This document shows, piece by piece, positions 62,633 to 64,000 of a stretch of DNA of 64,000 nt. The stretch is from Novacetimonas cocois (GTDB taxonomy: Bacteria; Pseudomonadota; Alphaproteobacteria; Acetobacterales; Acetobacteraceae). The stretch is from assembly GCF_003311635.1 (NCBI RefSeq), contig NZ_QEXL01000008.1:24824-88823 (forward strand). Reading direction: 5' to 3'. Numbering within the stretch: position 1 is the stretch's first letter; the number at the start of each line of letters is the position of its first letter. A program made the position numbers and the translations under genes. Below the pieces are notes generated by a model, which made no database searches, was not told the DNA's origin, and worked only from the letters and a program-made list of their open reading frames with translations.

Positions 62633-64000
62633 TTATTCTCCGTTCCTGGGGGGACGTGCATTTGCGGTGGCGACACGCCGTCCCCATGAAATCAGTTCAC
62701 TGGTACAGTCATCGCGGTCGATCTGACATTCGATCAGGGTGGGGCCTTCATGATTGGCCAGTGCGGTGGCGATTGCCGCCGCCAGTTCGCCGCCCGTGCG
62801 CGCGCACAGACCGCGTCCCTTGCCGTCCTCCGCGTTGAAGACCTCCATCAGGCCGGCATAGTCCCAGTTCTTGATATTGTTGTACGGACCATCGTGAATT
62901 TCGACCTCGATCGTATATCCCCTGTTGTTGACAAGGAAAATTATGATCGGAAGCTTCAGCCGCACCATCTGCGCCACTTCCTGTGCCGTCAGCTGGAACG
63001 ACCCGTCACCCACCATCGTGATGATCCGGCGTTCCGGTGCCGCGACCGCGTAACCGAATGTCGCGGGGATGGACCAGCCGATATGGCCCCACTGCATCTC
63101 CAGCTCCACGCGCGCCCCCTGTGGCAGCGTCATGCGCATGACGTTAAACCAGGAATCCCCGGTTTCGGCCAGAACGGTGGTCCGGGGTGTCAGCAGCGCC
63201 GAAATCTGGCGCGCCATTTCCGCGCGGACCAGCTTTGCCTTTGGATCGGCGGGGGGCAGGGGGGCGGGTTCGCGCGCAATGCGCCTGTATTCGACCAGTG
63301 TCGCCGGACGGCTGACCTCTCCCCTGATGCGCGCCGTCAGTGCCTGGAGATAGTCGCGAAGATGAATGCCGTCGAAGCTGCTGTTGCCCACCGTCACCTG
63401 GTGTGTATCGGCCAGCAGCACGTTCTCGCCCCTTGGCCATGCCGTCCAGCCGGCAGTGGAATAGTCGTTGAAGACAGGGGCAAGGGCGATGATGCCGTTG
63501 GACCAGTCCATCACCTCCCGCACGCCGGCGCTGCTGGCATCGCCCCAGAACGTACCGATATAATGGGGGTCATTTTCAGGATAAAAGCTTTTTGCCGCTG
63601 CCATGGTCGCGACCGCGCATCCCAGCGTCGTGCCCAGCTGCCGTGCCTCATCCTCGGCCCTTGCCGCGCGCAGCCTGCTTCCGACCAGCAGGGATACCTT
63701 TTCGCGCGTCCGAAGGAATTCGACCGTTGCGCTGACAGCCGCCTCCAGCGTGTCGGGATCGCTGGGGATATCATGCATCAGGGCACTGACCGGGCCGGGC
63801 GCGGCACAGGGGGCCGCGGAAATATTGCACGCGATTTCGATATAGGCCGGCTTCTTTTCACGCAGCGCGGTGCGGATCGCATGATCGATCAGCGCCGGCG
63901 CCTCGGTCGCGGACGTGATGGAGACGGCAGCACAGGTCAGGCGTTTCGCGATTTCCAGCTGGTAGGAATAATCCGGCGTGCCGATCGTGTGGTGCAGGAT
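62633..64000 (-). CDS. pdc: Pyruvate decarboxylase, 5' end outside window
   Basis: The open frame runs to the right edge of the window; the ATG at 63778 is internal. Thiamine-diphosphate enzyme: [21 protein letters not shown] contains the paired His of pyruvate decarboxylases, later [19 protein letters not shown], the TPP/Mg motif [35 protein letters not shown] with active-site Glu in YTIE, and [22 protein letters not shown]. It converts pyruvate to acetaldehyde and CO2 in the cytoplasm, supplying acetaldehyde for oxidation to acetate. This type is known from Zymomonas and acetic acid bacteria. Confidence 0.95.
   Translation of the reverse strand: MLHHTIGTPDYSYQLEIAKRLTCAAVSITSATEAPALIDHAIRTALREKKPAYIEIACNISAAPCAAPGPVSALMHDIPSDPDTLEAAVSATVEFLRTREKVSLLVGSRLRAARAEDEARQLGTTLGCAVATMAAAKSFYPENDPHYIGTFWGDASSAGVREVMDWSNGIIALAPVFNDYSTAGWTAWPRGENVLLADTHQVTVGNSSFDGIHLRDYLQALTARIRGEVSRPATLVEYRRIAREPAPLPPADPKAKLVRAEMARQISALLTPRTTVLAETGDSWFNVMRMTLPQGARVELEMQWGHIGWSIPATFGYAVAAPERRIITMVGDGSFQLTAQEVAQMVRLKLPIIIFLVNNRGYTIEVEIHDGPYNNIKNWDYAGLMEVFNAEDGKGRGLCARTGGELAAAIATALANHEGPTLIECQIDRDDCTSELISWGRRVATANARPPRNGE

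Overview
The window looks like a piece of chromosome from an acetic acid bacterium (Acetobacteraceae, closest in style to Komagataeibacter/Gluconacetobacter). Reasons: high-GC coding DNA; a pyruvate decarboxylase of the Zymomonas/acetic-acid-bacterium type; a membrane FAD-dependent polyol/sugar dehydrogenase in the small-large-triheme cytochrome order (SLC); and many TonB receptors and efflux systems. The genus is an inference from gene content. No rRNA, tRNA, CRISPR array or replication origin was seen.

Layout. 1-530: the end of a phospholipase C. 950-9480: a PaiB-like FMN protein divergent from a MocR-type regulator, then a secreted S9 peptidase, a TonB receptor and an exported amidohydrolase, a probable peptide or derivatised amino-acid scavenging locus. 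9600-10600: a DUF3034 outer-membrane protein. 11340-17920: a TetR-controlled RND efflux operon (membrane fusion protein, pump, NodT-type channel). 18050-23970: a tannase-family esterase, a DUF3500/HupE-N-terminal-like pair, an acetyltransferase/DUF1349 pair, and a pirin-like protein ending a second efflux operon (NodT, EmrA-like, EmrB-like; 23970-28230), which is divergent from a LysR regulator.

29300-32600 is a scar. A decayed TonB-receptor gene is split by a tiny integrative element that has near-identical 15-bp ends, an integrase N-terminal fragment, an IS5-type fragment and one intact AT-rich gene of unknown function. 32620-38420 is a sulfonate-type ABC importer whose ATPase carries a one-base frameshift in a G9 tract, together with a TonB receptor and the binding protein. 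38600-42000 is a large orphan UPF1-like helicase. 42800-48560 holds an internally deleted MHS transporter, an M20 amidohydrolase, rlmJ, a DMT exporter and an aldo/keto reductase. 48720-51970 is an orphan Eco57I-class DNA methylase that seems to lack its N-terminus. 52140-57720 holds a 2-hydroxyacid dehydrogenase, a saccharopine-dehydrogenase-like enzyme with a divergent Lrp regulator, a glucoamylase-like (GH144-type) hydrolase, a DOPA-dioxygenase-like protein and a secreted glutamine-rich protein. 58030-64000 holds the SLC dehydrogenase, an NTF2-fold protein and pyruvate decarboxylase (cut by the window end).

The most striking structure outside the genes is a family of about 80-bp double-hairpin repeats (eight recognisable copies). 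Six of them sit exactly between convergent genes, where they probably act as bidirectional terminators. Two copies show a compensatory base-pair change in the stem.
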